From: Calditrichia bacterium
GTDB taxonomy: Bacteria > Calditrichota > Calditrichia > RBG-13-44-9 > J075
NCBI GenBank assembly: GCA_028284905.1
Contig: JANQQU010000082.1
Coordinates: 62,001-126,000 of the forward strand
Reading direction: 5' to 3'
DNA length: 64,000 nucleotides
Positions within the stretch are counted from its first letter, which is position 1. The number at the start of each line of letters is the position of its first letter. The notes under the pieces are model-generated. The model did not search any database. It saw only the letters and a list, made by a program, of their open reading frames with translations, and was not told where the DNA came from. A program made the translations under genes and the position numbers. Below, piece after piece: positions 41,970 to 51,138 of the stretch.

Positions 41970-43391
41970 TTATTGCAGTAATATCATTTTTTTGACTACT
42001 TCAATTTGCTGTTTACCAGCCGCAGTCAACTTGTAAAAATAAGTACCGCTTGGCACCTTTTCGCCGCTATCCAGGCGTCCATCCCACCGCACTGCATGCA
42101 TTCCGGAAGGCATAACGCTGTTTACCAATGTACGAACCTGTTGACCGGCAACGTTATAAATTTTTAGCTGAACAGCCGCGTTTTCCGGCAGTTGATATTC
42201 AATCGTAGTTTCCGGATTAAACGGATTTGGATAGTTCTGGAAAAGGGTCAGTTTGTCCGGCAAAACGGTTTCCTGCGGTTCGGTACCGACGGGAAATTCC
42301 ACCAGTTTTAAGAGGGTCAGTTTCCCGCTGACATCACTGGCATATACATAGCCATTATTCGTATAAGGGTAGGCCCCCCAGTTGCCGTAGAATCCTCCGG
42401 CATTGTTCAAGGGGTAGGTGTCATAATGATCTAGCTCTTCCGGAAAGGCCGGATCGCTGATATCCAGGAGAACAACGCCATAGGCATAATGTGAAATTAT
42501 CGCGAGATCTCCCATGGTATGAACATTGTGGGCAAGATTATTAGACCCGAGATAATCACCCACTTTGTTAATATTGCCCATATCCTGAATGTCCCAGATT
42601 TTCACCGTCTTTCCAACCGTTTCCTCCGTAGTCAAAAGGTACTTGCCATCATCCGTCGGCCAGGCGTTGTGGGCATAGCCACCGCCGGAAACATTGATGC
42701 GCGAGATCAGCTGTGGACTGGTTTTGTCCGCCACATCCCAAATGGAGAATGTTCTTAAAGATCCTTCGGAAACATACATCGTATCGTTATGGGTATAAAC
42801 ATCGTGCACAAATCCGATGATCAGGTTATAAACATCCTGGGGATTTTCCGGGTCGGCCAGATCGATGAAACGAATGCCGTTACGGGCGCTGTTAGTGACG
42901 TAAGCAAATCCGCTGGTTGTATCGATACTGAGGTTGTGAGAAGTGATCTCTGCGCCGTTCACGTAGGAACCGACGTAGCGGACGCTATCCGGCAAGGTTG
43001 ATAAATCGAAAATCATGAGGCCCTCATTGGTGCCAATCATTTGCGAGATCATGTAGGCATAGTGCCCATAGGTTTTAATATCGCGATGCCAGTAACAACC
43101 GGGCGTTTGCGGACCGGGGATAACATCAATAACCGTCAGGTCCGGAATGCGAACAGCTGCGAAGCCATCCATCACCCCCATTAACGCGTAATCGGTACCG
43201 TCCAGACCAACATATCCCCAGACATCCGTCCCCCCGGTAGTGTCCGCGCTGCCGCAACCGGCGGCGCTGGCCGGAAAATTAATATGCCCGACATAGTCGA
43301 AACGAAAACTGCTCGATTGGCCCCATATGGGCAATATCCACAAGATGTTAATCAATAACACAAGCTGACGAAATTGACGCGATTTTTTCAT
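41970..43391 (-). CDS. Secreted LVIVD-repeat (choice-of-anchor B) protein with FlgD/T9SS-type sorting tail
   Basis: 473 aa from ATG 43391 (AAGGAG 6 bases upstream). Signal peptide near 1-25. About 30-370 form a beta-propeller of LVIVD-type repeats with phrases such as LMIFDLSTLPDSVRYVGSY, IRFIDLADPENPQDVYN and VVLLDISDPAFPEELDHY. The C-terminal ~90 residues are a FlgD-Ig/Por-type sorting domain with QNYPNPFNPETTIEYQLPE and SGTYFYKL. The tail targets proteins to the type IX secretion system or cell surface in FCB bacteria. Ligand unknown. Confidence 0.9.
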   Translation of the reverse strand: MKKSRQFRQLVLLINILWILPIWGQSSSFRFDYVGHINFPASAAGCGSADTTGGTDVWGYVGLDGTDYALMGVMDGFAAVRIPDLTVIDVIPGPQTPGCYWHRDIKTYGHYAYMISQMIGTNEGLMIFDLSTLPDSVRYVGSYVNGAEITSHNLSIDTTSGFAYVTNSARNGIRFIDLADPENPQDVYNLIIGFVHDVYTHNDTMYVSEGSLRTFSIWDVADKTSPQLISRINVSGGGYAHNAWPTDDGKYLLTTEETVGKTVKIWDIQDMGNINKVGDYLGSNNLAHNVHTMGDLAIISHYAYGVVLLDISDPAFPEELDHYDTYPLNNAGGFYGNWGAYPYTNNGYVYASDVSGKLTLLKLVEFPVGTEPQETVLPDKLTLFQNYPNPFNPETTIEYQLPENAAVQLKIYNVAGQQVRTLVNSVMPSGMHAVRWDGRLDSGEKVPSGTYFYKLTAAGKQQIEVVKKMILLQ

Positions 43392-43666
43392 CAAACACTC
43401 CTTCAGTTAAAATCAAAGCCCGCATAATTTACCATATATCGTTAATGATACTATCATCGCGTGGAATTTGTTTGGATTGTTATAAACAGTCTTTTGGAAT
43501 CGATGCGCTTTGTCAAGAATATTGTGATGGTGCGCAAATATATTATACGCGTTATCACTGGTTAATCCCGATATTAAAAATAAATTTTTTTACAAACGTT
43601 ATTCGTGCCGAGCAGACGAGTAGCGGTAATGGATACAGGGGCCATTTGGCATCCAAGGAGTATAGC

Positions 43667-43882
43667 ATGGCAGACCTTTTGGAGTTTGACCGATTACTGA
43701 GTTTTGGGAGAAAGGTAGTTCTGGAAGTACCGGAAATTGTCCATGAGACCAACACAAGCATATTGATTGAATGGAACCGGCAAAACGCCTGGGTCCAGAA
43801 GAAGAAAGTTTCAATCGAAAGAAAAGAGACCGGATTTGTGGTAAGAATGCCGAAATGGTTATTTGAGCGCAAATTCTCTTAA
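43667..43882 (+). CDS. Small hypothetical protein
   Basis: 71 aa from ATG 43667, which follows AAGGAG with 6 bases between. The open frame extends upstream to 43445, but that part is cysteine-rich with no ribosome site and is rejected. The protein is mixed charged with a beta-rich pattern (KVVLEVPEIVHETNTSILIEW, KKKVSIERKETGFVVRMPKW). No family is recognised. The 275-bp gap before it shows AT-rich sequence only, and its gene is followed by 300 bases without a gene. Confidence 0.6.
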   Translation: MADLLEFDRLLSFGRKVVLEVPEIVHETNTSILIEWNRQNAWVQKKKVSIERKETGFVVRMPKWLFERKFS

Positions 43883-44182
43883 TTGTTTCAACATCCCCGG
43901 GGAAGACATTTTCATTCGCTGTTATCAAACAATACTGCTGAGAAATTATTCGACCAACACTGCTGGATAACACCCGGTATAATTTGCTATTAAGTTGTAC
44001 CCGGTGCTATTCTCTACATTTATACTCATTTGTTTGCCTGTCAAATTTTACCTGCGACTTTTCGGAATTGGAGCGTTCCGAATTCATCAGCCGTCTAGAC
44101 GCCCCTGCAGCGTATCTGTAGATCGCAGAAATTCCACCACCCTATTCTTCCCATTCGGCACCAAGCTGAAAGAGGTAGCATT
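43883..44182. other. 300-bp gap before the pentapeptide-repeat gene
   Basis: No gene. A 7-bp inverted repeat TTCGGAA/TTCCGAA (44061-44082) could be a leader hairpin or operator. An AGAGG ribosome site ends it. Confidence 0.35.
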
Positions 44183-47100
44183 GTGGCAAATCAAAAACAC
44201 CTGGATATTTTGCTTTCCGGAATGGAAGCATGGAATAGCTGGCGAAAAGAAAATCCGGATATCACACCGGACCTTTCCGGTATCCATTCCCCTTCTTCAG
44301 ACTTTTCCGGTTACGACCTGAGTAACAGTGACCTGACTCAGGCGAACCTTTCCGAAGCATCCCTTCAGAACGCCAACCTACAAGGCGCATTGCTGATGCG
44401 CATCGATTTAACTGCTGCAGATTTAAGCGGCGCCAATATCACCCAGGCCGACTTGCGTTATGCCATTTTAAACAACATCAATTTAAGTGATGCGAATCTT
44501 AATGAAGCGGACCTGGAGTCTGCCCAATTGAGTGCAGCGATTCTGGAAAATGCAAAACTGGACGGTGTCAATTTGCATCGCTCGGATCTCCAGGATGCAA
44601 ATTTTCAAAATGCCAGCCTGAACCGGTCTGTTATTAGCAAATCCAATCTTAGCAATGTCAATTTTCAGGAAGCTTTGCTCAGCGAAACGAATCTGCAAAA
44701 CTCCGATCTTACTGCCGCAAATTTCCAGAGTGCCAACCTTTCCCAGGCAGACTTGCAGAAATGTTATTTCCAAAAAAACAACCTGAAAAATGCTTTCTTT
44801 AATGACGCGAACTTTTCAAAAGCCAATTTCGAAGCAGTCAGCTTTGCCGATGGCAATTTCAGCCGTTCCGATTTTAGCAGCGCCAATCTGTATGGCAGTG
44901 ATTTGCGGGATGCGGTCTTTTTCGAAGCAGACTTTACCGATGCCAATCTCAGTCAGACCAATATGGCAAGCGGCATATTCCATAATGTCAATTTTCGCGA
45001 TAGTAATTTAAGCAACGCGCTGGCGGGTGCTGCAGATTTTCGCGGCTCGCAATTTCGCGAAACAATATTTTTTAAATGCGATTTGAAAAAGGCAAATTTC
45101 AGCGAATGCTTTTTGCATCGCCCCGCCTTAAAAGAGGCATTGCTGGAAGGCAGCATCCAGGAAGACCTGCAGATAATGCAGTACAATGACTGTCAGCTCA
45201 CCGTCGATGGGTTGCCCTCGGTACATGCCTTGCAAGCTTTGCTGGAAGACAGTGAAACGGAAACGATTGAGCAGGATTGGGGAAAGTTGATTTTAATTGT
45301 CGGAGATTTTCCGGCAGAACGGCACGCTATGTTGGACGCACTGCTCGGAGTTGTCCGCAAGCAGGAGATTGTACCGGTTGTGTTGAATGGCGCCCCGGAA
45401 CAAATCTCCCAGCGTGCCGATCTCCTCTCTGCACTCGCCTCACACATGCCGTTGATTGTTATCGACCTGACCACTTCCCCGGATATTCCCGGCAGTTTTC
45501 AGGAAATTGCCGATCGACTACCGAATGGCTGCGTACTGCCGCTTATTCATGCTGCCCATTATCGTTATGAAATGACCAGCGAGCTGGCTCAATACGCCTG
45601 GGCGATGCCACTGAAGCAATATAAAAGCGAAAAAAGCCTGCAAACAATCATTCGCATGCAATTAAAAGCGCTTAAAGACCGGCTGCTTTCCGAGGACACC
45701 CGGGCAGATCAAATCACCGAAGAAGCGACGCCTGCTGAACCAGAAGCAGTAGAAATAAGTGAAACTCCTGAAGCCGAAGCAGTTGTTGACGATACACTGG
45801 AAGTGCTGGATGAAATCAGCCTAAGCAATGATGAAGCAACTCTGGAAACCACTGAAGAAGATTCCCCTCCGACGGAAGCAGATGCCGATGAGACCAAAGA
45901 AGTTCCCCCACCGGCAGAGTCGGATGACGATGACACCAAGGAAATTTCTCCGTCGGCTGAAGCGGATGATGACGCCGAAGAAATTCTCCCACTAGCGGAA
46001 GCAGATGACGATGCGCCGGACAAAACATCCCCTGTTCAACCGCTGGTTGAAGCAGAGAACAAAAATGACGCTGAAGATGAAGCGGAATATTTAAGCACTT
46101 CATCAGATGCGGAAAAGAAAAAAGGCGGTGGCGGATTTTTCATAAACATCATGCTCACTATGCTTTTCTTGTTTGGCGCCTACTGGGGCTGGACGCATCT
46201 TTACAAAGATGTGCTTATTGTGGTTCCCGGCGAAACCCGCGCCTATCTTTATTTTAACGGCGAGGAAATAACGCCGTCCGATTATCAGGATACTCATACC
46301 AGCTATCGCCTTGAACGCAAGTTAATTGGCAGTCATGAACTGGTAATCTTGCCAACCCAGTTGGAAGATATTAAAACCCATGAGTTTGTTCGCTATCAGC
46401 GCTATCAAAGAACGATAGAAGTACCGTTTGCCGCAGATAGTGTGCTACATGAAGTCGTTTTTGATACACTTTACAGCGTCAGGAAAATTCTGGAGGGACG
46501 TTATCCAACCATCAACAGCGCCGGCGACAAGGTTATCTATTCCACCGCCGAGCCGCAGACCGGACTGAATAAGCAGCTGCTAATTTATAACCTGCAAGAC
46601 AATTCAGAGATGGAAATCAAATTGGACGATCCCTGGCTTTATTTACCCGGCTGGGAATGGGATCGGGCATATCTGCTTGATGATAATGAAAGCATTTACC
46701 TCAGTGCTTTCAACTTTAAAAAAGATCAGGCGATCCCTTTTCACATTTCCGCCAACAATGGGGCTACCCGGAAAATTGCCCTTGATGTCAAAAAGAAATG
46801 GTTGAAATATGTGCCGCTGCAGGAGAACAAAGGCATTGCCCTGGAAAACAAGCTTTACTCACTTGATGGCGAACCACTGAAGAATTTTACCAGCAATCGT
46901 CCCTTCAAGGAAGCACTGTATTCTGCCGGCAATAGTGGACTGCTCTATTTTACCGAAGCGACAGGGCGTAGCAAGGGAATGTTTAGCCTGCAGTGCCAGT
47001 TCGTTAGTGCGGAGACCTCGCAAAGCAAGCCACTCTTTAACCTTATTCAACATCGAATACCGTTCTTATCTGCAGCGCGTAATGGTGAGCGGGTTGTCAT

Positions 47101-47377
47101 GACGGAATATTCCGGTGTCTCAATCGAATTTCTCTCGACGATCCGGATTTGGGAAGACGGCGAATGGGCCGATCTCACCCAGAAAATGATTGATGGAGAC
47201 AGAAGAGATGGTGAGAATTATTTCTTTCATAAAACCGAAGCAATCTGCGACGGCGACGCCCGGAAAATCGTCTATGAATATGATCGAAATATTTATTTGA
47301 TAGAGATTCCCGAAGACATTTCAGTTCAGGATATAAAAGCCGCCGAAGTCAGCAAACGGTTTCAGCGGCGTTCTTAG
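44183..47377 (+). CDS. Pentapeptide-repeat protein with membrane helix and C-terminal propeller-like domain
   Basis: 1064 aa, GTG start 7 bases after AGAGG. About residues 39-312 are some 50 pentapeptide repeats of the A(D/N)LxX kind, which fold as a square beta-helix. About 365-510 are an alpha/beta domain (LILIVGDFPAERHAMLDALL, PLIVIDLTTSPDIPGSFQEIADRLP) like the TIR-related domain seen in other pentapeptide proteins. About 515-635 are an acidic linker with repeated E-A-D-D words. One membrane helix lies near 648-668. The last ~390 residues, probably outside the cytoplasm, carry a PEGA-like segment and WD/propeller-like repeats (YPTINSAGDKVIYSTAEP). No enzyme motif is seen. It converges with the DUF4097 gene. 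Confidence 0.85.
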   Translation: MANQKHLDILLSGMEAWNSWRKENPDITPDLSGIHSPSSDFSGYDLSNSDLTQANLSEASLQNANLQGALLMRIDLTAADLSGANITQADLRYAILNNINLSDANLNEADLESAQLSAAILENAKLDGVNLHRSDLQDANFQNASLNRSVISKSNLSNVNFQEALLSETNLQNSDLTAANFQSANLSQADLQKCYFQKNNLKNAFFNDANFSKANFEAVSFADGNFSRSDFSSANLYGSDLRDAVFFEADFTDANLSQTNMASGIFHNVNFRDSNLSNALAGAADFRGSQFRETIFFKCDLKKANFSECFLHRPALKEALLEGSIQEDLQIMQYNDCQLTVDGLPSVHALQALLEDSETETIEQDWGKLILIVGDFPAERHAMLDALLGVVRKQEIVPVVLNGAPEQISQRADLLSALASHMPLIVIDLTTSPDIPGSFQEIADRLPNGCVLPLIHAAHYRYEMTSELAQYAWAMPLKQYKSEKSLQTIIRMQLKALKDRLLSEDTRADQITEEATPAEPEAVEISETPEAEAVVDDTLEVLDEISLSNDEATLETTEEDSPPTEADADETKEVPPPAESDDDDTKEISPSAEADDDAEEILPLAEADDDAPDKTSPVQPLVEAENKNDAEDEAEYLSTSSDAEKKKGGGGFFINIMLTMLFLFGAYWGWTHLYKDVLIVVPGETRAYLYFNGEEITPSDYQDTHTSYRLERKLIGSHELVILPTQLEDIKTHEFVRYQRYQRTIEVPFAADSVLHEVVFDTLYSVRKILEGRYPTINSAGDKVIYSTAEPQTGLNKQLLIYNLQDNSEMEIKLDDPWLYLPGWEWDRAYLLDDNESIYLSAFNFKKDQAIPFHISANNGATRKIALDVKKKWLKYVPLQENKGIALENKLYSLDGEPLKNFTSNRPFKEALYSAGNSGLLYFTEATGRSKGMFSLQCQFVSAETSQSKPLFNLIQHRIPFLSAARNGERVVMTEYSGVSIEFLSTIRIWEDGEWADLTQKMIDGDRRDGENYFFHKTEAICDGDARKIVYEYDRNIYLIEIPEDISVQDIKAAEVSKRFQRRS

Positions 47378-47473
47378 CCTTCAGGCTTTAGGCCTAGGGC
47401 TTTAGGCTATTAGGCAACCATAATTTCTGCCTAACAGCCTAAAGCCTAAACACCTAATCCCCTAGTATTTCCC
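47375..47473. repeat. Heptameric fold-back repeat, TTAGGCT/AGCCTAA type, between convergent genes
   Basis: 7-mers TTAGGCT-like run from 47375 to about 47415, and AGCCTAA-like ones from about 47428 to 47458, so the two halves pair as a long hairpin. At the right end CCCTAGTATTTC is duplicated in tandem (47460-47483), copying the stop codon and last codons of the DUF4097 gene. It may work as a two-way terminator. Confidence 0.85.
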
Positions 47474-48478
47474 CTAGTATTTCCGCACTTTTACTTTGCC
47501 GCTGGAGGTCCGCAGGTAAAGACGCGGTCCGCCGCCATTAATCTTACCTTTCAACATCGACTCATCTTCCCGGGATACTTTATCCGTCATGGAAAAATCG
47601 CAATCGATTCTGCCCCAGCTGGCTTTCGCATCCAGGTTAACACCAATGTCGTCTTTCAGATAAACTGTGACACCGCCGGCAGAAGTTGTCAGGCGGCAAT
47701 CATCCGAGGGCTGCTTGGTAATTGTCGCGGTAACCGACCCACCGGAAGTCGCGGCATCGATGTAGCCCATTACTTCCTCGACGCGAATGCTGCCACCGGA
47801 CGTTTCCGCTTCAACATTTCCCTTTGCCTGGTCGATACTAATCGATCCACCGGCAGTTCTTGCCTTCACATTTCCGTCAACATCGCCAATGCTAATGCTA
47901 CCACCAGCAGTGCGAATATCGGCGTCCCCCACGCTGCTACGCAAGGTGATGCTGCCACCGGCGGTCGTCCCGGTTACCGGTCCGTTGATGTTGCCAAAAC
48001 GCAGACTGCCACCGGCGGTTTCCGCTTCAACGGTGCCGTCCAGGTCGCCAACCTCAATGCTGCCACCGGCGGTATTGAGACGCACATTATAGTTCTCCGG
48101 TACTACAACCCGGTACTCTACATTCAGGTTATCCCGGCGGCGCCAGCGGCGGCGATTACCGTCATACTCGCCAACAATTTCCACATCATTGCCGGTCTGG
48201 TTGAAGGTCAGCTTAAATTCTTCCAGCATTCTTTCCGCATCTTCCCGGTTCCGGGTATCAGGGTCGCGAATCACCCGTACATCAACGACATTGCTGCTAT
48301 GGGTTGTCACGTCGATCGAACCAAGGTCACTGTCGATTGTCAGTGTGCCACCAGCACCAACCTTAAAGGTTTTTTCCACTTCCAAATCGAGGCTTTGCCC
48401 GGAAAGGGGCAGCATCACAAACATCAGGAAAAAGGCCAGGATGAATCCCGGATACTGTAATTTTTTCTGCATTTTCAT
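47474..48478 (-). CDS. DUF4097 secreted repeat protein
   Basis: 334 aa from ATG 48478 (AAGGAG 5 bases upstream). Signal peptide (to about LSGQS). The body is a run of about eight ~18-20-residue units built around xTAGGSIxxxxxxGxVxA, the DUF4097/DUF4098 beta-solenoid pattern seen in putative adhesins. Residues 100-130 are basic (NRRRWRRRDN). Function is unknown. It is the last gene of the sigma/anti-sigma operon and a paralogue of the next gene. Confidence 0.85.
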   Translation of the reverse strand: MKMQKKLQYPGFILAFFLMFVMLPLSGQSLDLEVEKTFKVGAGGTLTIDSDLGSIDVTTHSSNVVDVRVIRDPDTRNREDAERMLEEFKLTFNQTGNDVEIVGEYDGNRRRWRRRDNLNVEYRVVVPENYNVRLNTAGGSIEVGDLDGTVEAETAGGSLRFGNINGPVTGTTAGGSITLRSSVGDADIRTAGGSISIGDVDGNVKARTAGGSISIDQAKGNVEAETSGGSIRVEEVMGYIDAATSGGSVTATITKQPSDDCRLTTSAGGVTVYLKDDIGVNLDAKASWGRIDCDFSMTDKVSREDESMLKGKINGGGPRLYLRTSSGKVKVRKY

Positions 48479-48548
48479 TTTGTCTCCTTCTAAGCGCCTG
48501 TTATCAGGCAGTTTTTTTTTGTTGTTAAACATCTAATGTTATCAGTGC

Positions 48549-48660
48549 TGTCATTGCGATCCCGGCTGCCGGGAGAAGCAATCTCATACGGTGTATCTAC
48601 AAAGGGATCGCTTCGTCGCTGCCCCGCAGGGATCCCTTTGGGGCACTTCTCGCGATGACA
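48549..48660. repeat. TGTCATTGCGA-type inverted repeat element
   Basis: Starts TGTCATTGCGATCCCGG and ends CTCGCGATGACA, with internal GAAGCAATCTC and GGGATCGCTTC. It lies between the two DUF4097 genes and is related to the elements at 25990-26078 and 51037-51125. Confidence 0.85.
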
Positions 48661-48731
48661 AATAAAACGTTGTTCAACATTACTTCTTTAACACTATCTT
48701 TTTTTACTCAAGCAGGCGATCTCCGCCCGGT

Positions 48732-49967
48732 TTATTTATTTTTACGGATATCGATATCCCCACCGGAGGTTTCCAGCAGAATTTCGTCACCACCACCGTT
48801 AATTTCGCCAGTCTTACGAAGGGTACGGCGACTGCCTTCAGAGGATTTACTGAGGGGAAAGTCGCTGGTAATTTCGTAACGGTTCCAACGGCTGTTATTC
48901 CGAATTTCCGCGGTAATATTTGCCGGCATGTTTTCCGGAATGGCCAGATCGATACTGCCGGAACTGGTCGCGAGATAGATGCGATGATCTTCACTGAAAT
49001 CTTCCAGGGTCACTTCCACATCAATGTCGCCGGCCGAAGTGGTGGCACGCACTGCGCCGCGAATATCGAGCAGTTCCACATCGCCGCCGCTGGTGCGGGC
49101 AATTACCCGTCCATTGATGGACATGCCTTCCACATCACCACCGCTGGTTTGCGCATCCAGGCTGCCATTGACATTCTCTACGGTGATGTCGCCACCGGAT
49201 GTATTCAATTCCGCATTACCGTTACAATCCAACAACTCGATGCTGCCACCGCTGGTGTAAGCTTCAATCGGTCCGGCAACATTTTTCACATCGATTTCAC
49301 CACCGGAAGTTTTCAAAACCACTGCTTTTTTCGCATCAACCACAAGGATACTGCCACCGGAGGTATTCAAGTCGGCAGTGCCACTAATGTTTTTCAAGCG
49401 AATATCGCCACCGCTGGTGCGGGCTTCCAGGTCTCCGTCCAGATTCTCGATGCGTAAATCTCCGGCGGAAGTTTGAACATCCAAATCGCCTCCGGCATTC
49501 ATTGCTTCAATATCACCATTGGATGATTGCAGCAAGCTGAGGCCATTAACGCCGCTCAGGAAAACATCCCCCTGGGAAACGCGCACTTCCAGATCAAACT
49601 TTTCCGGCACCTTAATTTCCAGCTGGCGGCGAATCCAGCGCTCGCTGCCCCGCCCGGAAATCCGCACGTGATTGCTGGTGTGGGAATAGTTGCTTGCCGC
49701 ACGATCAAGCACTTCTTCTGCTTCCTCTTTCGTAAAGACATTAATTCTCATCAACTCCCGTACTTCCACCACGTTTTTATCCCAGCTTTGAATATCGACG
49801 TCGCCGGAAATTCCCCGGACAGTCAAACTGCCGCCGGATTTCACATCAAACGATTTATTGTGCTCGACGTTGTAAAATCCGTCCCGTTCAACGATTTTCT
49901 GTGCCGGCAAAGTCATTGTCATCAAAAGCAAAGCCAGCAGGCATGATACAATATGTAAGTGTTTCAT
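48732..49967 (-). CDS. DUF4097 secreted repeat protein (second copy)
   Basis: 411 aa from ATG 49967 (AGGAG 8 bases upstream). Signal peptide ending LPA|Q. About nine repeats of the xTSGGDIxxxNxxGxxxA kind in tandem (about 140-320) form a predicted beta-solenoid. The C-terminus again ends with a TSGGDIDIRKNK unit. Same family as the gene downstream. The 13-base spacing to the anti-sigma gene indicates co-transcription. A surface or envelope role is likely but unproven. Confidence 0.87.
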   Translation of the reverse strand: MKHLHIVSCLLALLLMTMTLPAQKIVERDGFYNVEHNKSFDVKSGGSLTVRGISGDVDIQSWDKNVVEVRELMRINVFTKEEAEEVLDRAASNYSHTSNHVRISGRGSERWIRRQLEIKVPEKFDLEVRVSQGDVFLSGVNGLSLLQSSNGDIEAMNAGGDLDVQTSAGDLRIENLDGDLEARTSGGDIRLKNISGTADLNTSGGSILVVDAKKAVVLKTSGGEIDVKNVAGPIEAYTSGGSIELLDCNGNAELNTSGGDITVENVNGSLDAQTSGGDVEGMSINGRVIARTSGGDVELLDIRGAVRATTSAGDIDVEVTLEDFSEDHRIYLATSSGSIDLAIPENMPANITAEIRNNSRWNRYEITSDFPLSKSSEGSRRTLRKTGEINGGGDEILLETSGGDIDIRKNK

Positions 49968-49980
49968 AATTCGAACTCCT

Positions 49981-50997
49981 CTATTCATTCACGGATTCAT
50001 CGGTTCTTCCGGAACCGGGAATCGACTGATTATCATATTCATCCAACATTTTATGCGCCCGGTTGCGTATGTAATTATTGGAATCCTGACGGGCGACTTT
50101 GCGGAAGAGATTCACATCATCAACCGATATTTCATTCTCCATCAGGGCGCTCAATGCTTCGATGCGCAGGGCCGGGTTGGGGTCGTCCAGCAGAATTTTC
50201 ACCAGCATTACCTTCACGGATTCATCCGGCAGCGATGCTTTCAGGGCCTGGACAACTTTCAAGCGCACACCGGGGTTTTCCTCTTTTTTCAACACATAAG
50301 TCAGTGCATCAAGAATTTCCGGGGCCATCTTGTTTTGTTCAACAGCCATCGACTTCACCGCTTTAACCGCATGCAGACGAACAGCGAGATTCTCTTCCTC
50401 AAGAATCGCCTCCCGCAACATTTGCTGAACGGCAGGGTTTTTCATATCCCCCTTTAAATGAATGTCATTAACCGTCGTGTAAAAAATTTCCATTTCCCCC
50501 GTATCCGGGTTGTATTTGATGCGCTCGACACTCGCCAGCAACGGATTGATCGCGCTGCCGCCGGACTGCACAAGATTGTTCGCGGTAAAAAGCGCTTCCA
50601 TTGCGTCTTTATTCAGATCATTGGCGACAGGCGTTTCCGTGGGACCTTGCCGCCCGAAAAAAAAACCGACCAGGAACAATAAGGCTGCCATCCCAATCCG
50701 CAACGCCGGCGCTGGCTGAAGCAGTTCCCAAAAATTGGCAAAGCCCCGCTGTTCCGACTGCTGCCCCTGTCGAAGTTTTTGGGAGAGGGAATTGCGCAGT
50801 TGAATCAAGGTTGCTTCATCTGCCGGCAACGGTGGCTGCGGAGGTAACACTTCCTGCAATGCCTGTAACCGCTCAACTTCCCGCGAACAGTCCGGACAAC
50901 TTTCCAGATGCGCACGAACCGTATCCTGCTCGGCACCGCTCAGGTCGCCATATACAAACAGGGCTAGTTTTTCCTGGGTCTGCTTACAAATATTCAT
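49981..50997 (-). CDS. Anti-sigma factor with zinc-finger motif and HEAT repeats
   Basis: 338 aa from ATG 50997 (AGGA 6 bases upstream); longer frame extensions run through the repeat element and are rejected. Residues 4-37 are a ZAS-type anti-sigma domain with C4, H30, C34 and C37 (AHLESCPDC). A single membrane helix lies near 100-116. The outer part carries HEAT-like helical repeats (AVKSMAVEQNKMAPEILDALTYVLK, VVQALKASLPDESVKVMLVKIL, RIEALSALMENEISVDDVNLF). It should hold the ECF factor encoded just upstream, with the HEAT domain as the signal receiver. Confidence 0.87.
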   Translation of the reverse strand: MNICKQTQEKLALFVYGDLSGAEQDTVRAHLESCPDCSREVERLQALQEVLPPQPPLPADEATLIQLRNSLSQKLRQGQQSEQRGFANFWELLQPAPALRIGMAALLFLVGFFFGRQGPTETPVANDLNKDAMEALFTANNLVQSGGSAINPLLASVERIKYNPDTGEMEIFYTTVNDIHLKGDMKNPAVQQMLREAILEEENLAVRLHAVKAVKSMAVEQNKMAPEILDALTYVLKKEENPGVRLKVVQALKASLPDESVKVMLVKILLDDPNPALRIEALSALMENEISVDDVNLFRKVARQDSNNYIRNRAHKMLDEYDNQSIPGSGRTDESVNE

Positions 50998-51036
50998 CTT
51001 ATATCCTGAATTCTGATTGTTTGCGTTTCTTATCTC

Positions 51037-51125
51037 GTCATTGCGAGACGGGCCTCTTTTGCCCGGCGTGGCAATCTCCAGCCAAACAAGGAGATTGCTT
51101 CGTCGCTTCACTCCTCGCAATGACA
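51037..51125. repeat. GTCATTGCGAG-type inverted repeat between sigma and anti-sigma genes
   Basis: Ends GTCATTGCGAG and CTCGCAATGAC are perfect complements; the inside carries GGCAATCTCC and GGAGATTGCTTCG. It is the third copy of the family in this window. Confidence 0.88.
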
Positions 51126-51138
51126 GTTAGAACATTCG

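Noticed and set aside
43445-43666. Longer N-terminus for the small hypothetical gene
   Set aside because: No ribosome site and atypical composition; AAGGAG points to ATG 43667.
45709-46103. Serine-rich minus-strand frame
   Set aside because: It is the complement of the acidic linker of the pentapeptide protein.
48984-49457. 157-codon plus-strand frame, and similar ones at 47787-48092 and 49024-49260
   Set aside because: They are antisense shadows of the repetitive DUF4097 genes.
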